Shown here in pieces: positions 7,617 through 16,053 of a stretch of DNA of 35,990 nt (position 1 is the stretch's first letter; every line of letters begins with the position of its first letter). The translations under genes and the position numbers were made by a program. The DNA lies in contig CAZYJD010000014.1 in assembly GCA_964647785.1 (NCBI GenBank), positions 1 through 35,990 on the forward strand. The letters are read 5' to 3'. This DNA comes from CAZYJD01 sp964647785. Lineage in GTDB: Bacteria > Bacteroidota > Bacteroidia > NS11-12g > UBA9320. The notes under the pieces were generated by a model. The model made no database searches, was not told where the DNA came from, and saw nothing but the letters and a program-made list of their open reading frames with translations.

Positions 7617-8054
7617 ATGATCACATTAAAACGAAATCACAGACTTCCCTCCGAGAGCGAGGCATTTATTCCTCAATCCTTTCAAGATTTAGTAGACTCT
7701 TTCTTTCAGCCGAGTTCAAATACACCTTCCGAGTATTATTTCAGGCCATCAGCTGAAATTATTAAACATGAGACTGGCTTTGAAATTCGAATGAATTTAG
7801 CTGGTGTAGCCAAATCGGATGTTCATCTCGAAATTGAGAACCATGTACTTCATGTAACCGGTGAAAGAAAAAATCCACGAGGAGACAAGTCGGCACTTCT
7901 CAGTGAATTTCCATACGGAAAGTTCAAGCGAAATTTCCGATTGAGTGAAGATCTTCAAGAAGAAAACATTGCCGCTAAAATGGAAAATGGGATTTTAGAA
8001 ATTAACATCCCACGCAAGGAGGCACGCAAAGCATTGCATATCGAGATTGGATAA
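7617..8054 (+). CDS. Hsp20/alpha-crystallin small heat shock protein
   Basis: The 145-residue protein has an alpha-crystallin domain from about residue 43 to 136, including FEIRMNLAGVAKSDVHLEIE, the VTGERK segment and the A-x-x-x-N-G-x-L-like AKMENGILEI (120-129). The IPRK and IEIG segments at the C-terminus resemble the I-x-I anchoring motif. It would act in the cytoplasm as an ATP-independent holdase. I use the ATG at 7617, since the upstream extension from 7560 lies in AT-rich leader sequence. It is 76 bases from the previous gene and ends in a strong terminator, so it is probably monocistronic. Confidence 0.95.
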   Translation: MITLKRNHRLPSESEAFIPQSFQDLVDSFFQPSSNTPSEYYFRPSAEIIKHETGFEIRMNLAGVAKSDVHLEIENHVLHVTGERKNPRGDKSALLSEFPYGKFKRNFRLSEDLQEENIAAKMENGILEINIPRKEARKALHIEIG

Positions 8055-8076
8055 CATCTCGTGTTAGGTTGGTTAG

Positions 8077-8107
8077 AAACGAACTCCATTGGGGTTCGTT
8101 TTTTTTT
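8077..8107 (+). terminator. intrinsic terminator after hsp20
   Basis: AAACGAACTCC (8077-8087) pairs with GGGGTTCGTTT (8091-8101), an 11-bp stem with one wobble pair and a 3-base loop, followed by a run of Ts to 8107. Confidence 0.93.
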
Positions 8108-8130
8108 AGTCCATTGGACTGCTCACATTG

Positions 8131-8138
8131 TACTTTTG
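8131..8138 (+). promoter_or_regulatory. Bacteroidota -7 promoter element for rlmI
   Basis: TACTTTTG matches TAnnTTTG exactly and ends only 6 bases before the ATG at 8145. With a start point 4-6 bases after the box, the transcript would have almost no leader. Confidence 0.55.
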
Positions 8139-8144
8139 TCATAA

Positions 8145-9305
8145 ATGATCACAACCATTACCATAAAAAATGGCAAAACTGCCAGCATTGCCAGAAAGCA
8201 TCCCTGGATTTTTTCAGGAGCCATTGTTCCTCCGAATGAATCCATAGAGGATGGCTCTTATATTCACTTTGCGAGTTCTTCAGGCAAAATTTTGGGTACA
8301 GGTCATTTTTTCAATGGCAACATTGCCATTAAGGTGCTCCATTTTGGGCAGGAAATCCACGAAGAAGCATGGCTTGTTTGTCGAGCCATTACAAAAGCCT
8401 TCGAATTGCGCAGACAGCTACAGTGTGGAAACACCTACCGTTTGATCCATGGAGAAGGCGATTTTCTCCCGGGTCTGATCGTCGATATTTTCGATCAAAC
8501 GGCTGTAGTTCAATGCCATTCTATCGGCATGCATCGGTTGATAAAGGTTATTGCGAATGAATTAATACAGCTGGGTTTTAAGTACATCTACGACAAGAGT
8601 AAAAACAGCCTCCCAGCTAACTATGCCGAACATCATGAAGACCAATGGATCGGCGAAAAAAACACCGAAGTGGTTGCCCAGGAATATGAAGTACGTTATC
8701 ACATTCCGGTTGAGCTGGGCCAAAAAACCGGCTTCTTCATAGACCAGCGCGAAAACCGTAAACTACTGGGACACTATGCATCGGGTAAAAACGTGCTGAA
8801 CACCTTTTGTTACACCGGTGGCTTTAGCCTAATGGCTTTATTACATGGGGCCATAAGGGTTGTTTCAGTAGATGTTTCGCAAAAAGCACTCGATATGCTG
8901 AAAAAAAACATTCATCTCAATCAATTGGTAGAAAAAGATCACGTAAGCATTGCTGCCGATGTTAAACATTACCTCAAAGAAAGTGATGAACAGTTTGATA
9001 TTGTTATACTGGATCCACCTGCATTTGCCAAAAACATGAAAGCCCGACACCGCGCAGTGCAGGCCTACAAGCGACTCAATCTCTCTGGAATGAACAAGGT
9101 TAAACCCGGCGGCTTATTATTTACTTTTTCTTGCTCACAAGTGGTGGATACCAGCTTGTTTGAAGGTGCCGTTACTGCTGCTGCAATTGAATGCGGAAGG
9201 TCTATGCGTATCATCCATTATCTCTCGCAGGGGCCAGACCATCCTGTAAATATTTACCACCCTGAAGGGCGCTACTTGAAAGGATTGGTCCTACAACTCG
9301 ATTGA
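8145..9305 (+). CDS. rlmI: 23S rRNA m5C methyltransferase, RlmI-type
   Basis: The 386-residue protein has an N-terminal PUA-like domain (about 1-75, with RKHPWIFSGAI), a linker with RLIHGEGDFLPGLIVD (99-114), and a Rossmann methyltransferase domain: KTGFFIDQRENR (194-205), NTFCYTGGFSLM (219-230), DVSQ (243-246), ILDPPAFAK (288-296) and FTFSCSQ with the likely catalytic Cys330. In E. coli RlmI methylates C1962 of 23S rRNA, and the architecture here is the same. It starts immediately after a consensus promoter box, and the pirin gene begins on the base after its stop codon, so the two should be co-transcribed. Confidence 0.9.
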   Translation: MITTITIKNGKTASIARKHPWIFSGAIVPPNESIEDGSYIHFASSSGKILGTGHFFNGNIAIKVLHFGQEIHEEAWLVCRAITKAFELRRQLQCGNTYRLIHGEGDFLPGLIVDIFDQTAVVQCHSIGMHRLIKVIANELIQLGFKYIYDKSKNSLPANYAEHHEDQWIGEKNTEVVAQEYEVRYHIPVELGQKTGFFIDQRENRKLLGHYASGKNVLNTFCYTGGFSLMALLHGAIRVVSVDVSQKALDMLKKNIHLNQLVEKDHVSIAADVKHYLKESDEQFDIVILDPPAFAKNMKARHRAVQAYKRLNLSGMNKVKPGGLLFTFSCSQVVDTSLFEGAVTAAAIECGRSMRIIHYLSQGPDHPVNIYHPEGRYLKGLVLQLD

Positions 9306-10172
9306 ATGAAAAAAAACGTTGAATTCATCAAAGGTGTGCAGTTGCTGCGGATGGGAGAACAACTTGTGCGGCAACCATTTCCATCCACAAATGGCGAATT
9401 GCTTGATCCCTGGTTGTTATTGCATCATTGGGGGCCCGTATGGATTGAGGCCGGTGAAGAAGGACTGCAAGTAGCGCCACATCCACATCGCGGATTTATG
9501 CCAGTAACCATTATGCTTCGCGGAGAAGTGGCTCACCAAGACAGCAGAGGCAATCGCGGCATTGCAAGAGAAGGCGATGTGCAATGGTTCAATGCCGGAA
9601 TGGGAATTATTCATTCAGAAAGAAGCCCTCAAGACTGGTTGAGTCAAGGTGGGGAACTAGAGCTTTTACAACTCTGGATTAATCTTCCTGCAGAAAAGAA
9701 AATGGCACAACCGACTTACGATTTGATTCGCAAAGAGAACATTCCGTCCATTGATCTTGGAGGAAACACTATACTGCATCTCATTTCAGGAAGCTATCAA
9801 GGCACTGAAGGTCCGGCGAAAGCGCATAGCCCGCTTTTGCTCGGACGAATCACAGCCAAGGCCAATGATGAATTCAGCATGAAAATACCGTCAGGAGAGA
9901 ACGTGATTATTTACGTCATATCGGGGCACATTGAAATGCAAGCTGAATGGTATGCCGAAGATCATCAGTGGGCCACATTATCAGAAGAAGCCGAAGAACT
10001 TCACATTCGCGCCATCAGAGATAGCCACTTGCTGGTCATGGCAGCCCAACCATTAAGGGATCCAATTGCCTGGAATGGCCCTTTCGTAATGAATACGGAA
10101 ACCCAGTTATTAGAGGCCATGCGTGATTATCAGATGGGGAAAATGGGCATTTTGGTAGAAGAGAAAATTTAG
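9306..10172 (+). CDS. pirin family protein
   Basis: The 288-residue bicupin has the pirin metal-site residues: HPHRGF with His59 and His61, and FNAGMGIIHSE with His103 and Glu105. The conserved SRGNRGIAREGDVQW segment (80-94) lies between them. Pirins are cytoplasmic iron-binding proteins; some have quercetinase activity and others regulatory roles, and the sequence does not decide which. The start codon directly abuts the stop of rlmI, so translation is probably coupled. A gap of 61 bases follows before the DoxX gene. Confidence 0.93.
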   Translation: MKKNVEFIKGVQLLRMGEQLVRQPFPSTNGELLDPWLLLHHWGPVWIEAGEEGLQVAPHPHRGFMPVTIMLRGEVAHQDSRGNRGIAREGDVQWFNAGMGIIHSERSPQDWLSQGGELELLQLWINLPAEKKMAQPTYDLIRKENIPSIDLGGNTILHLISGSYQGTEGPAKAHSPLLLGRITAKANDEFSMKIPSGENVIIYVISGHIEMQAEWYAEDHQWATLSEEAEELHIRAIRDSHLLVMAAQPLRDPIAWNGPFVMNTETQLLEAMRDYQMGKMGILVEEKI

Positions 10173-10233
10173 TTCAATTGCCCATGCTCAGGATTTTCAG
10201 CCTTTTTCAACAACTTTGTATGGAAGATTGCTC

Positions 10234-10635
10234 ATGAAAAAAACAATGAATGGTGTGAAACCCTTGTCGATCGACTTGGGCTTATTGTTGCTCAGAATTG
10301 CTGCAGGGGGATTGATGTTGATCAATCATGGATGGCCAAAAATCATCAATTTTGCAGATAAGGCCGATCGATTTGCCGATCCATTTGGCATTGGCTCAAC
10401 CCCTTCCCTCATTCTGGTCATTTTTGCCGAATTCTTTTGCTCATCGCTTTTGGTTTTGGGTTTACTTACCCGGTACAGCCTCATTCCTTTAATCATTACC
10501 ATGGTGGTTGCAGCCTTTGTGGTACACGCCGGCGATCCATTTCGAGAGATAGAAAGTGCTCTTTTCTTTCTCATCAGTTATGTGGCACTTTTCTTCACTG
10601 GTCCGGGAAAATATTCAGCTGATCACATTAGATGA
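10234..10635 (+). CDS. DoxX family membrane protein
   Basis: The 133-residue protein has about four transmembrane segments. The first (SIDLGLLLLRIAAGGLMLINHG) ends in the HGWPKI motif common in DoxX proteins, and LLVLGLLTRYSLIPLII marks a later one. DoxX relatives are small inner-membrane proteins linked in some organisms to oxidoreductase or thiosulfate metabolism; no specific role can be read here. I start at the ATG at 10234; the upstream TTG at 10216 and the internal ATG at 10246 are alternatives. CAACTTTG at 10211-10218 is a one-mismatch -7 box. The stop overlaps the next start as ATGA, so it is coupled to the MATE gene. Confidence 0.88.
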   Translation: MKKTMNGVKPLSIDLGLLLLRIAAGGLMLINHGWPKIINFADKADRFADPFGIGSTPSLILVIFAEFFCSSLLVLGLLTRYSLIPLIITMVVAAFVVHAGDPFREIESALFFLISYVALFFTGPGKYSADHIR

Positions 10636-12008
10636 GTTCTAGCCATTCATCCAGCAACATGGGAACCGAAAAAGTTGGGAAGCTGCTCATTGGGCAGGCA
10701 ATACCTGCTGCTATCGGCTTCCTTGTGATGAGCATTTACACCATCGTCGACACCATTTTTGTTGGCCGATATGTTGGATCACTGGGAATAGCAGCCATTA
10801 CAGTGGTGATGCCCGTTTCTTTTCTTATTTCTTCCATCGGTATGGCAATCGGTATTGGAGGCGCTTCCATTATTGCAAGATCCCTTGGTAGCAATGACCG
10901 CGAGAAAGCCGCTTTAACTTTCGGAAATCAAACCGCCCTTACCATAGTTCTTTCGCTATTGCTGGTATTGATAGGCTTTCTGCTGAGTGAACCCATCATG
11001 CGCTTGTTTGGCGCCAAGGGAGATATTTTCCCCTATGCACTAAGCTATTATCAAATTTTGCTCATCGGGGTGCCATTCCTCGCCTGGAGTATGATGAGCA
11101 ACAATGCCATACGCGCACAGGGTAAACCCAGAATAGCCATGCTCACCCTGGTCATACCAGCAGTTGCCAATATGATACTCGATCCTATTTTCATCGTGTG
11201 GTTGGATTGGGGCATGGAAGGCGCCAGCTGGGCCACCACCATTTCATATGTTCTAAGTGCCGGCTATACCATCTGGTTTCTGTCCGGAAAAAAAAATGAG
11301 ATTCCTTTTCACAAGGAAAACATCAAGCTCTCCCTACCAATTGTAAGGGAAATATTTTCCATCGGTTCCATTTCACTTGTTCGACAGGGTTCGGTAAGTA
11401 TTTTAACCGTGGTGCTGAACCAGGTACTCTTCAAGTACGGAGGAGAGATGGCCATTTCGATTTACGGAATTGTAAATCGCATGATGATGTTTGCATTGTT
11501 TCCTGTGATTGGGATCATGCAAGGCTTTATGCCCATTGCCGGTTTTAACTATGGGGCAGCAAAATGGGAGCGGGTAAGGCAAAGCATTCGCCTAAGCATC
11601 AGTTGGGGTAGTTTAATATCAGGCCTCTTGCTGGTTCTGATTGTTTTATTTGCATCCACCTTGGTGAGCATCTTCACCAAAGAACCCGAGTTAATTGAAG
11701 CTGCACCCATGGCCATGATTATCGTTTTTATTGCGGCACCTGTGTTTGGGTTGCAATTGATCGGGGCGGCCTATTACCAAGCCATTGGACAGGCAAAACC
11801 TGCGTTGTGGCTTACCCTTGCCAGGCAGGGCTTGTTTCTCATACCTCTTGTACTCATTTTACCTGGTATTTGGGGGATTGATGGCGTTTGGTATTCCTTC
11901 CCTATTTCAGATGTTTTATCTGCCACTGTTTCATTCATCATGCTTCGAAACGGCATTCGCAAATTGAACTTGAATGAAGGGCCGGAAGCGGATTCAATAA
12001 TCGAGTAA
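10632..12008 (+). CDS. MATE family efflux transporter
   Basis: The 458-residue inner-membrane protein has roughly twelve hydrophobic segments and typical MATE features: the GRYVG segment after the first helix (FVGRYVGSLGIAAITVVMP), the glycine-rich helix IGMAIGIGGASIIARSLG, and a mirrored second half beginning about REIFSIGSISLVRQGS. MATE proteins export organic cations or drugs by Na+ or H+ antiport; the substrate cannot be told. The ATG overlaps the doxX stop (ATGA). The 3' end overlaps the convergent E1 gene by 15 bases, leaving no room for a conventional terminator. Confidence 0.95.
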   Translation: MSSSHSSSNMGTEKVGKLLIGQAIPAAIGFLVMSIYTIVDTIFVGRYVGSLGIAAITVVMPVSFLISSIGMAIGIGGASIIARSLGSNDREKAALTFGNQTALTIVLSLLLVLIGFLLSEPIMRLFGAKGDIFPYALSYYQILLIGVPFLAWSMMSNNAIRAQGKPRIAMLTLVIPAVANMILDPIFIVWLDWGMEGASWATTISYVLSAGYTIWFLSGKKNEIPFHKENIKLSLPIVREIFSIGSISLVRQGSVSILTVVLNQVLFKYGGEMAISIYGIVNRMMMFALFPVIGIMQGFMPIAGFNYGAAKWERVRQSIRLSISWGSLISGLLLVLIVLFASTLVSIFTKEPELIEAAPMAMIIVFIAAPVFGLQLIGAAYYQAIGQAKPALWLTLARQGLFLIPLVLILPGIWGIDGVWYSFPISDVLSATVSFIMLRNGIRKLNLNEGPEADSIIE

Positions 12009-13973
12009 TTCACTGAGCATGCCAGGCAATTGACGCACTGGAAGAAATTCAGCTTCAAGTGTGGCAGCAAAAGGAATGGGCGTGTCCAGGCTGCCCAATC
12101 GCCTCACCGGCGCATCCAAATATTCAAAACAATGCTCTGAAATCCAGGCAGCAATTTCAGCGCCCACTCCACCTGTTATGGTGTCTTCATGAAGCACCAG
12201 TACCTTCCCGCATTTTTTTACGCTGGCTGCCACCAGCTCTTGATCCCATGGGAGCAATGAACGCAAGTCAATTACTTCAATGGAAGCCTGCATACTTTCT
12301 GCAACTTCCAACGCCCAGTAAACCCCCCAACCATAGGTAATTACCGTCAGCTCATCTCCTTCTTGCACAACTTTCCCTTTGCCAATGGGTAGTTCATATG
12401 GTTCTTCCGGGACCATTCCTTTGATGCTTCGATACAGTTTTTTATGTTCAAAAACCATCACCGGGTTGGGATCATTGATGGCAGCCATCAACAACCCCTT
12501 GGCGTCATATGCATTGGATGGGTACAGAATTTTCAGTCCCGGCACGTGAAAAAACCAGGCTTCATCGCTTTGGCTGTGGAAAGGCCCGGCATTCACTCCG
12601 GCGCCAGTGGGCATTCGAATGACCACATCGGCCTGTTGCCCCCAGCGGTAATGCGACTTAGCCAGGTTATTTACGATTTGATTGAAACCAACACTGACAA
12701 AATCGGCAAATTGCATTTCTACCACCGCTTTTTTACCCCTGATGGATAGTCCATAGGCCGCACCAATAATTGCGCTCTCGCAAAGGGGGGTATTGCGTAC
12801 CCGATCTTTGCCGAATAAGTCCACAAAACCATCGGTTATCTTAAAAACACCGCCGTACTCAGCTACATCTTGCCCCATAATGACCAATTCAGGGTAACGC
12901 TCCATGCTCTGGCGAAGGCCATCCCGGAATGCATCCACCATGCGCATTTCAACTGCTACCGCATCATCTGACGGTTTCACATTTTTCGGTGAATATTTTG
13001 CATAAACATCTGCCAACTCCTCCTTGGCATCGGCCACAATTTCGGGCAGAGAAAATGCATATTGAACCGCCTTTTCAATTTCCAATTTAATTTCCTGCCT
13101 TATTTCCTGAACTTTTTGTTCGTTCAGAACACCTTTTTTCAGCAAGAATCTTTCATAATTTTCAACAGGATCTTTCTTGCTCCATTCTTCAAACAAATGT
13201 TCCGGTACATACTTGGTGCCACTGGCTTCTTCATGCCCCCGCATCCTAAAGGTCATGCACTCAATAATTACCGGCCTTGGGTTTTCTCGAATATCTGCAG
13301 ACCAACGACTAATGGCATCATAAACCGCCAAAACATTATTTCCATCTATTTGCTCGGCTTCGATGCCATATGCCGGCCCTTTTTGGGTGAAACTTTTAAA
13401 GCGAAATTGTTCATTCGATGGGGTACTCAACCCGTAACCATTGTTTTCAATGAGAAAGATAACAGGCAAATCCCATACTGCTGCTACATTGATTGCCTCG
13501 TGAAAATCGCCTTCACTGCTTCCTCCATCACCAGAAAAAACTAGGGTCACCTTTTTTTCGTGATCCAATTTATCGGCCAAAGCAATTCCGTCTGCCACTC
13601 CCAGCATTGCACCAAGATGTGAAATCATGCCCACCAGATGAAACTCATTGGTCCCGAAATGAAAGGAGCGATCACGGCCTTTTGTGAACCCTTCTTTCTT
13701 GCCTTGCCATTGTGCGATAAGCTTAGAGAGGGGAATATCGCGCCCGGTAAAAACCCCCAGGTTGCGATGCAATGGAAGGATGTATTCGTCCTTCTTCAAT
13801 GCCGCTGCTACACCTGCTGCAATAGCCTCTTGCCCGATGCCGGAAAACCACTTACTCACTTTGCCCTGCCGCAGTAGAATGAGCATTTTCTCCTCAATCA
13901 TGCGGGGCTTTAAAATGGAGCGGTACAACATCTCATGTTGTTCGGGTACATACGAAAAGGCTTTGAAATTCAT
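11994..13973 (-). CDS. fused alpha-beta 2-oxoacid dehydrogenase E1 component
   Basis: The 659-residue protein joins both E1 subunits in one chain. The alpha part (about 1-330) has the thiamine diphosphate motif GDGGSSEG (148-155) through NN (177-178) and the HxxGHxE-like RMRGHEEASG loop (244-252). The beta part (about 340-659) has ITDGFVDLFGKDRVRNTP, EMQFADF and the RMPTGAG and GPFHSQSDEA segments. It decarboxylates a 2-oxoacid (pyruvate or branched-chain) and reductively acylates lipoyl-E2. E2 and E3 are not nearby; lipA is 8 kb away. I start at the ATG at 13973, because an extension to 14054 would cross the promoter and overlap the divergent pabA start. It overlaps the MATE gene tail by 15 bases. 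Confidence 0.93.
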   Translation of the reverse strand: MNFKAFSYVPEQHEMLYRSILKPRMIEEKMLILLRQGKVSKWFSGIGQEAIAAGVAAALKKDEYILPLHRNLGVFTGRDIPLSKLIAQWQGKKEGFTKGRDRSFHFGTNEFHLVGMISHLGAMLGVADGIALADKLDHEKKVTLVFSGDGGSSEGDFHEAINVAAVWDLPVIFLIENNGYGLSTPSNEQFRFKSFTQKGPAYGIEAEQIDGNNVLAVYDAISRWSADIRENPRPVIIECMTFRMRGHEEASGTKYVPEHLFEEWSKKDPVENYERFLLKKGVLNEQKVQEIRQEIKLEIEKAVQYAFSLPEIVADAKEELADVYAKYSPKNVKPSDDAVAVEMRMVDAFRDGLRQSMERYPELVIMGQDVAEYGGVFKITDGFVDLFGKDRVRNTPLCESAIIGAAYGLSIRGKKAVVEMQFADFVSVGFNQIVNNLAKSHYRWGQQADVVIRMPTGAGVNAGPFHSQSDEAWFFHVPGLKILYPSNAYDAKGLLMAAINDPNPVMVFEHKKLYRSIKGMVPEEPYELPIGKGKVVQEGDELTVITYGWGVYWALEVAESMQASIEVIDLRSLLPWDQELVAASVKKCGKVLVLHEDTITGGVGAEIAAWISEHCFEYLDAPVRRLGSLDTPIPFAATLEAEFLPVRQLPGMLSELLDY

Positions 13974-13982
13974 CTTCAAGCA

Positions 13983-13990
13983 CAAAGGTA
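13983..13990 (-). promoter_or_regulatory. Bacteroidota -7 promoter element for the E1 dehydrogenase
   Basis: Read on the minus strand, TACCTTTG matches TAnnTTTG exactly and ends 9 bases before the ATG at 13973, implying a very short leader. It lies in the 70-base divergent region shared with pabA, which has a one-mismatch box TATTTTCG at 14022-14029 on the plus strand. Confidence 0.5.
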
Positions 13991-14043
13991 GCACGCGCGC
14001 AGGAACTTGTGTCGACTTAATTATTTTCGCCCCTGTGCTACTC

Positions 14044-14622
14044 ATGTTAGACAATTATGACTCTTTCACCTGGAATCTGGTGGACTACCTCAAAAGATTG
14101 GGAGTGGAAGTGAAAGTTGTGCGCAATGATGAGCTGACACTTGAAGAACTAACGCAATTCAATTGGAAGGGGATTGTGCTCTCACCAGGCCCCCGCAAAC
14201 CTGCGCATTCCGGCATTCTCATGGATGTGATTGCCCATTACCACCAAAAGCTACCCATTCTGGGTATTTGCCTTGGCCATCAAGCCATTGGTAGTTTTTT
14301 TGGTTGGGAGTTGTTTCAGCTAAACGAGCCTTTCCACGGCAAAACAAGTGTATTGCAACATATTCAGCACCCCATGTACTCGCATTGTCCTGATCAGTTC
14401 AATGTATGTCGATACCATTCGCTTGCCTTGAAAGAGCAGGCAGGATGCGGGCTGATTAGCACGGCTTGGACAGATGATCAAAAAAATGGAAGGGTGTGTA
14501 TGTCATTGGTCCATGAAAGCTATCCTTTGTGGGGCGTGCAATACCATCCGGAAGCCATCCTTTCAGAATGGGGCTTGCAATTGCTTGAGAATTGGTTGAA
14601 TGTATTTACTTTGCGTGAATAG
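14044..14622 (+). CDS. pabA: glutamine amidotransferase, PabA/TrpG
   Basis: The 192-residue class I amidotransferase supplies ammonia to an aminodeoxychorismate or anthranilate synthase. It has the N-terminal LDNYDSFTWNLV (2-13), the oxyanion segment LSPGPRKPAHSG (46-57), the nucleophile in GICLGHQAIG (Cys76), and the His-Glu pair in GVQYHPEAIL near the end. PabA and TrpG are not separable by eye, and no pabB or trpE gene lies beside it. I start at the ATG at 14044; the reading frame is open upstream to 13684, but that stretch is antisense to the E1 gene. Four bases separate its stop from the next start. Confidence 0.93.
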   Translation: MLDNYDSFTWNLVDYLKRLGVEVKVVRNDELTLEELTQFNWKGIVLSPGPRKPAHSGILMDVIAHYHQKLPILGICLGHQAIGSFFGWELFQLNEPFHGKTSVLQHIQHPMYSHCPDQFNVCRYHSLALKEQAGCGLISTAWTDDQKNGRVCMSLVHESYPLWGVQYHPEAILSEWGLQLLENWLNVFTLRE

Positions 14623-14626
14623 CAGT

Positions 14627-15397
14627 ATGAGCTTGAATATTAAAGAAGAAAATGGTTATCAGTATGTGGAAGAAGGCGAAGGACCTGTGCTTCTTCTTTT
14701 GCATGGCCTATTTGGTGCCCTGAGTAATTGGCGAGATGTACTGGATGAATTCTCACCCAAATATCGAGTTATCATACCGCTGATGCCCATCTTCAGTATG
14801 CCCTTACTTGATTTAGGGGTGAAGGGTTTGGCCAAATTTGTACAAAAATTTGTGAAGTACAAGGATCTGCAAGATGTTGTTTTGTTAGGCAACTCCCTTG
14901 GCGGACATGTGGCCCTGGTTTATATGGACAACTTCCCCGAAAGGGTAAAGGCCATGGTATTAACCGGCTCTTCAGGACTTTATGAAAACGCCATGGGCGA
15001 TAGCTACCCCAAACGCGGGGACTATGAGTACATCAGGAAAAAGGTGGCCTATACCTTCTATGATCCAGAGACTGCCACCAAAGAATTGGTAGATGAGGTG
15101 TTTGAAATCACCAACGACCGAACCAAAGTAATACGCATTTTGGCGATGGCAAAATCAGCCATTAGGCACAATATGCGCGATGAAATAAAAAAGTTCGATG
15201 TGCCTGTTTGTCTGATCTGGGGAAAAAATGATAACGTTACGCCACCGGAGGTGGCAGAAGAATTTCATCGCTTACTGCCGCAAAGTGAACTTCACTGGAT
15301 CGACAAATGTGGACATGCACCCATGATGGAGCGTCCGCAAGAATTCAACAACATACTGAGCTCATACCTTGAGCGTTTATTTGAAAAGAAAGCTTGA
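14627..15397 (+). CDS. alpha/beta hydrolase
   Basis: The 256-residue cytoplasmic protein has the alpha/beta hydrolase pattern: oxyanion loop LLLHGLFGALSNW (23-35), nucleophile elbow GNSLGG with Ser90, the acid in WGKNDNVTPP (Asp202), and the histidine in KCGHAPMMERP (His230). It resembles MhpC/MenH-like small-molecule hydrolases. The substrate is not readable; a link to menaquinone through menE elsewhere in the window would be guesswork. I use the ATG at 14627, four bases after the pabA stop, rather than the upstream in-frame start at 14600 that overlaps pabA. Its stop overlaps the next start (TTGA). Confidence 0.92.
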   Translation: MSLNIKEENGYQYVEEGEGPVLLLLHGLFGALSNWRDVLDEFSPKYRVIIPLMPIFSMPLLDLGVKGLAKFVQKFVKYKDLQDVVLLGNSLGGHVALVYMDNFPERVKAMVLTGSSGLYENAMGDSYPKRGDYEYIRKKVAYTFYDPETATKELVDEVFEITNDRTKVIRILAMAKSAIRHNMRDEIKKFDVPVCLIWGKNDNVTPPEVAEEFHRLLPQSELHWIDKCGHAPMMERPQEFNNILSSYLERLFEKKA

Positions 15398-16053
15398 TTG
15401 CTGCAGGACTGATATCGAACCAGTTGTTTCCCCTTAAGCCACAGGATCAATGCCTTTATGCCAGGGAAATGTTTCAGGTATATCGAATCTCAGATTTACC
15501 GGTGGTTGAGAACAAGAAACTGATCGGCATGATCAATAGTCGGAATTTGATTGACTGCCCCGATCAAGATACACTATTACAGCATCTGCAATCAGTTCCC
15601 AGCCCAAGGGTGGAAGCTGACCGACATTTATTGGATCTCATTGGCTTGTTCAGCAAGTTTCAAGTGAGTACCCTTCCGGTGATGTCTGCCAATGATGAAT
15701 TCATGGGAATCATTAGCATTTATGACCTCATTCACCATTTGGGAGAAAGCTCGAGTATACGGCAGGAAGGTTGCATTGTTTCAATTAAAATGCAGGCTTC
15801 CAACTACTCACTTTTCGACTTCAGCCGCATTGCAGAAAGCGAAAATACCCGCATCATCGGGCTGCTGATTACACATTTGCCTGACAGCGCCGATGTGTTG
15901 GTGAATTTCAAGCTAAACAGCCGGTATCCCGAAGCATTTGCAGGCGCTTGCGAAAGAATGGGCTATGAAGTTTGGGGTTCTTATTCGGCAGATGGGCACC
16001 TGACCGATTTCAAAGACCGATACGAATCTCTGATGAAGTACCTCGATCTTTAA
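15394..16053 (+). CDS. CBS-CBS protein with C-terminal ACT-like region (AcuB-like)
   Basis: The 219-residue protein has two CBS domains (about 1-60 and 66-120, each ending in a GMI or GII strand: KKLIGMINSRNLID and EFMGIISIYDLI). The tail (125-200) has strand-helix-strand spacing like an ACT domain (GCIVSIKMQ, ENTRIIGLLITHL, VLVNFKLN). This is the layout of AcuB-like regulatory proteins that bind adenine nucleotides. The only start that keeps the first CBS domain whole is a TTG at 15394, overlapping the previous stop, or an ATT at 15397. Translation is therefore probably coupled to the hydrolase. The next gene starts on the base after its TAA stop. Confidence 0.82.
   Translation: MIAAGLISNQLFPLKPQDQCLYAREMFQVYRISDLPVVENKKLIGMINSRNLIDCPDQDTLLQHLQSVPSPRVEADRHLLDLIGLFSKFQVSTLPVMSANDEFMGIISIYDLIHHLGESSSIRQEGCIVSIKMQASNYSLFDFSRIAESENTRIIGLLITHLPDSADVLVNFKLNSRYPEAFAGACERMGYEVWGSYSADGHLTDFKDRYESLMKYLDL

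Noticed and set aside
10632..12008. MATE gene as a resistance island marker
   Set aside because: It is coupled to an ordinary DoxX gene with no mobile element or compositional break visible nearby.
13684..14043. Open N-terminal extension of pabA
   Set aside because: It is antisense to the E1 dehydrogenase and adds 120 residues absent from PabA/TrpG; the family N-terminus begins at 14044.
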